DNA from: an uncultured Erythrobacteraceae bacterium
Lineage (GTDB): Bacteria; Pseudomonadota; Alphaproteobacteria; Sphingomonadales; Sphingomonadaceae
DNA length: 31,758 bases
Assembly: GCA_946482075.1 (NCBI GenBank)
Contig: CAMLQG010000032.1
Span: 1-31,758, forward strand
Direction: 5' to 3'
In this document: positions 31,711 to 31,758 of the stretch, one piece after another
How the letters are laid out: every line of letters starts with the position of its first letter
How positions within the stretch are numbered: the first letter of the stretch is position 1
Translations under genes and position numbers: made by a program
The notes under the pieces: model-generated
Told to the model about the DNA's origin: nothing
The model's database searches: none
The model's input: the letters and a program-made list of their open reading frames with translations, nothing else

Positions 31711-31758
31711 CTCCCCTCCCGTTGGCGCTGCGCGCCGCCTGCGGCTCCAAGGGAGGGG
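31711..31758. repeat. Inverted repeat at the window edge
   Basis: CCCCTCCCGTTGG and CCAAGGGAGGGG, at the two ends of this stretch, are inverted copies with one extra base in the left arm. The repeat resembles the palindrome at 31528 and may continue past the window. Confidence 0.6.

Noticed and set aside
1..31758. tRNA, rRNA and intact insertion sequences
   Set aside because: No cloverleaf or ribosomal segments were recognised on either strand, and the only transposase trace is the short relic near 18.2 kb.

Overview
The window is high-GC DNA (locally AT-rich only near 16.4-16.6 kb) and most probably comes from an alphaproteobacterium of the Sphingomonadales. The basis is codon style, gene content and the alphaproteobacterial-type intergenic palindromes at the right end. 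The order is inferred from general resemblance; no database comparison was made. The window holds a nearly complete Wzx/Wzy-type exopolysaccharide (EPS) locus of about 26 kb, followed by small envelope genes, a metalloprotease and a second small carbohydrate-tailoring group.

Left arm (1-9.0 kb): a leftward pair (family 4 glycosyltransferase, truncated acyltransferase-3) diverges from a rightward operon. That operon encodes an AlkP-fold protein that seems to lack the usual catalytic residues, a PhyH-type dioxygenase, a radical SAM/polysaccharide pyruvyl transferase fusion, a Wzx-type flippase and a second acyltransferase-3.

Middle (9.0-18.4 kb): a leftward operon carries a WcaC-like glycosyltransferase, two small phage-tail-like proteins and a small SGNH hydrolase. 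Divergent from it, a rightward operon carries a sugar epimerase, a family 4 and a family 2 glycosyltransferase and a Wzy-like polymerase containing a run of ten G. It is followed by a beta-helix protein with its own AT-rich promoter, ending against a decayed IS3-type transposase fragment.

Right EPS block (18.4-26.0 kb), all leftward: an O-antigen ligase-like protein, a Wza-type export lipoprotein, a Wzc-type tyrosine autokinase, an uncharacterised envelope protein and the priming glycosylphosphotransferase. The inferred pathway is: the priming enzyme loads the first sugar on undecaprenyl phosphate; four glycosyltransferases extend it; pyruvyl, acyl and perhaps dioxygenase/radical SAM steps decorate it; Wzx flips it; Wzy or the ligase-like protein polymerises or transfers it; Wzc and the export lipoprotein carry it out.

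Right flank (26.0-31.8 kb): two small membrane or secreted proteins (the second with a clear promoter and terminator), a PDZ-M48 protease, another small membrane protein, a polysaccharide deacetylase, a methyltransferase and an isochorismatase-like cysteine hydrolase, then a cluster of intergenic palindromes.

The most notable observations are the G10 tract inside the polymerase gene, a recurring GCAGCAT promoter motif placed 62-89 nt before several start codons, phage-tail-like genes embedded in the EPS locus, the radical SAM-pyruvyl transferase fusion, and the AlkP-fold protein with substituted metal motifs.
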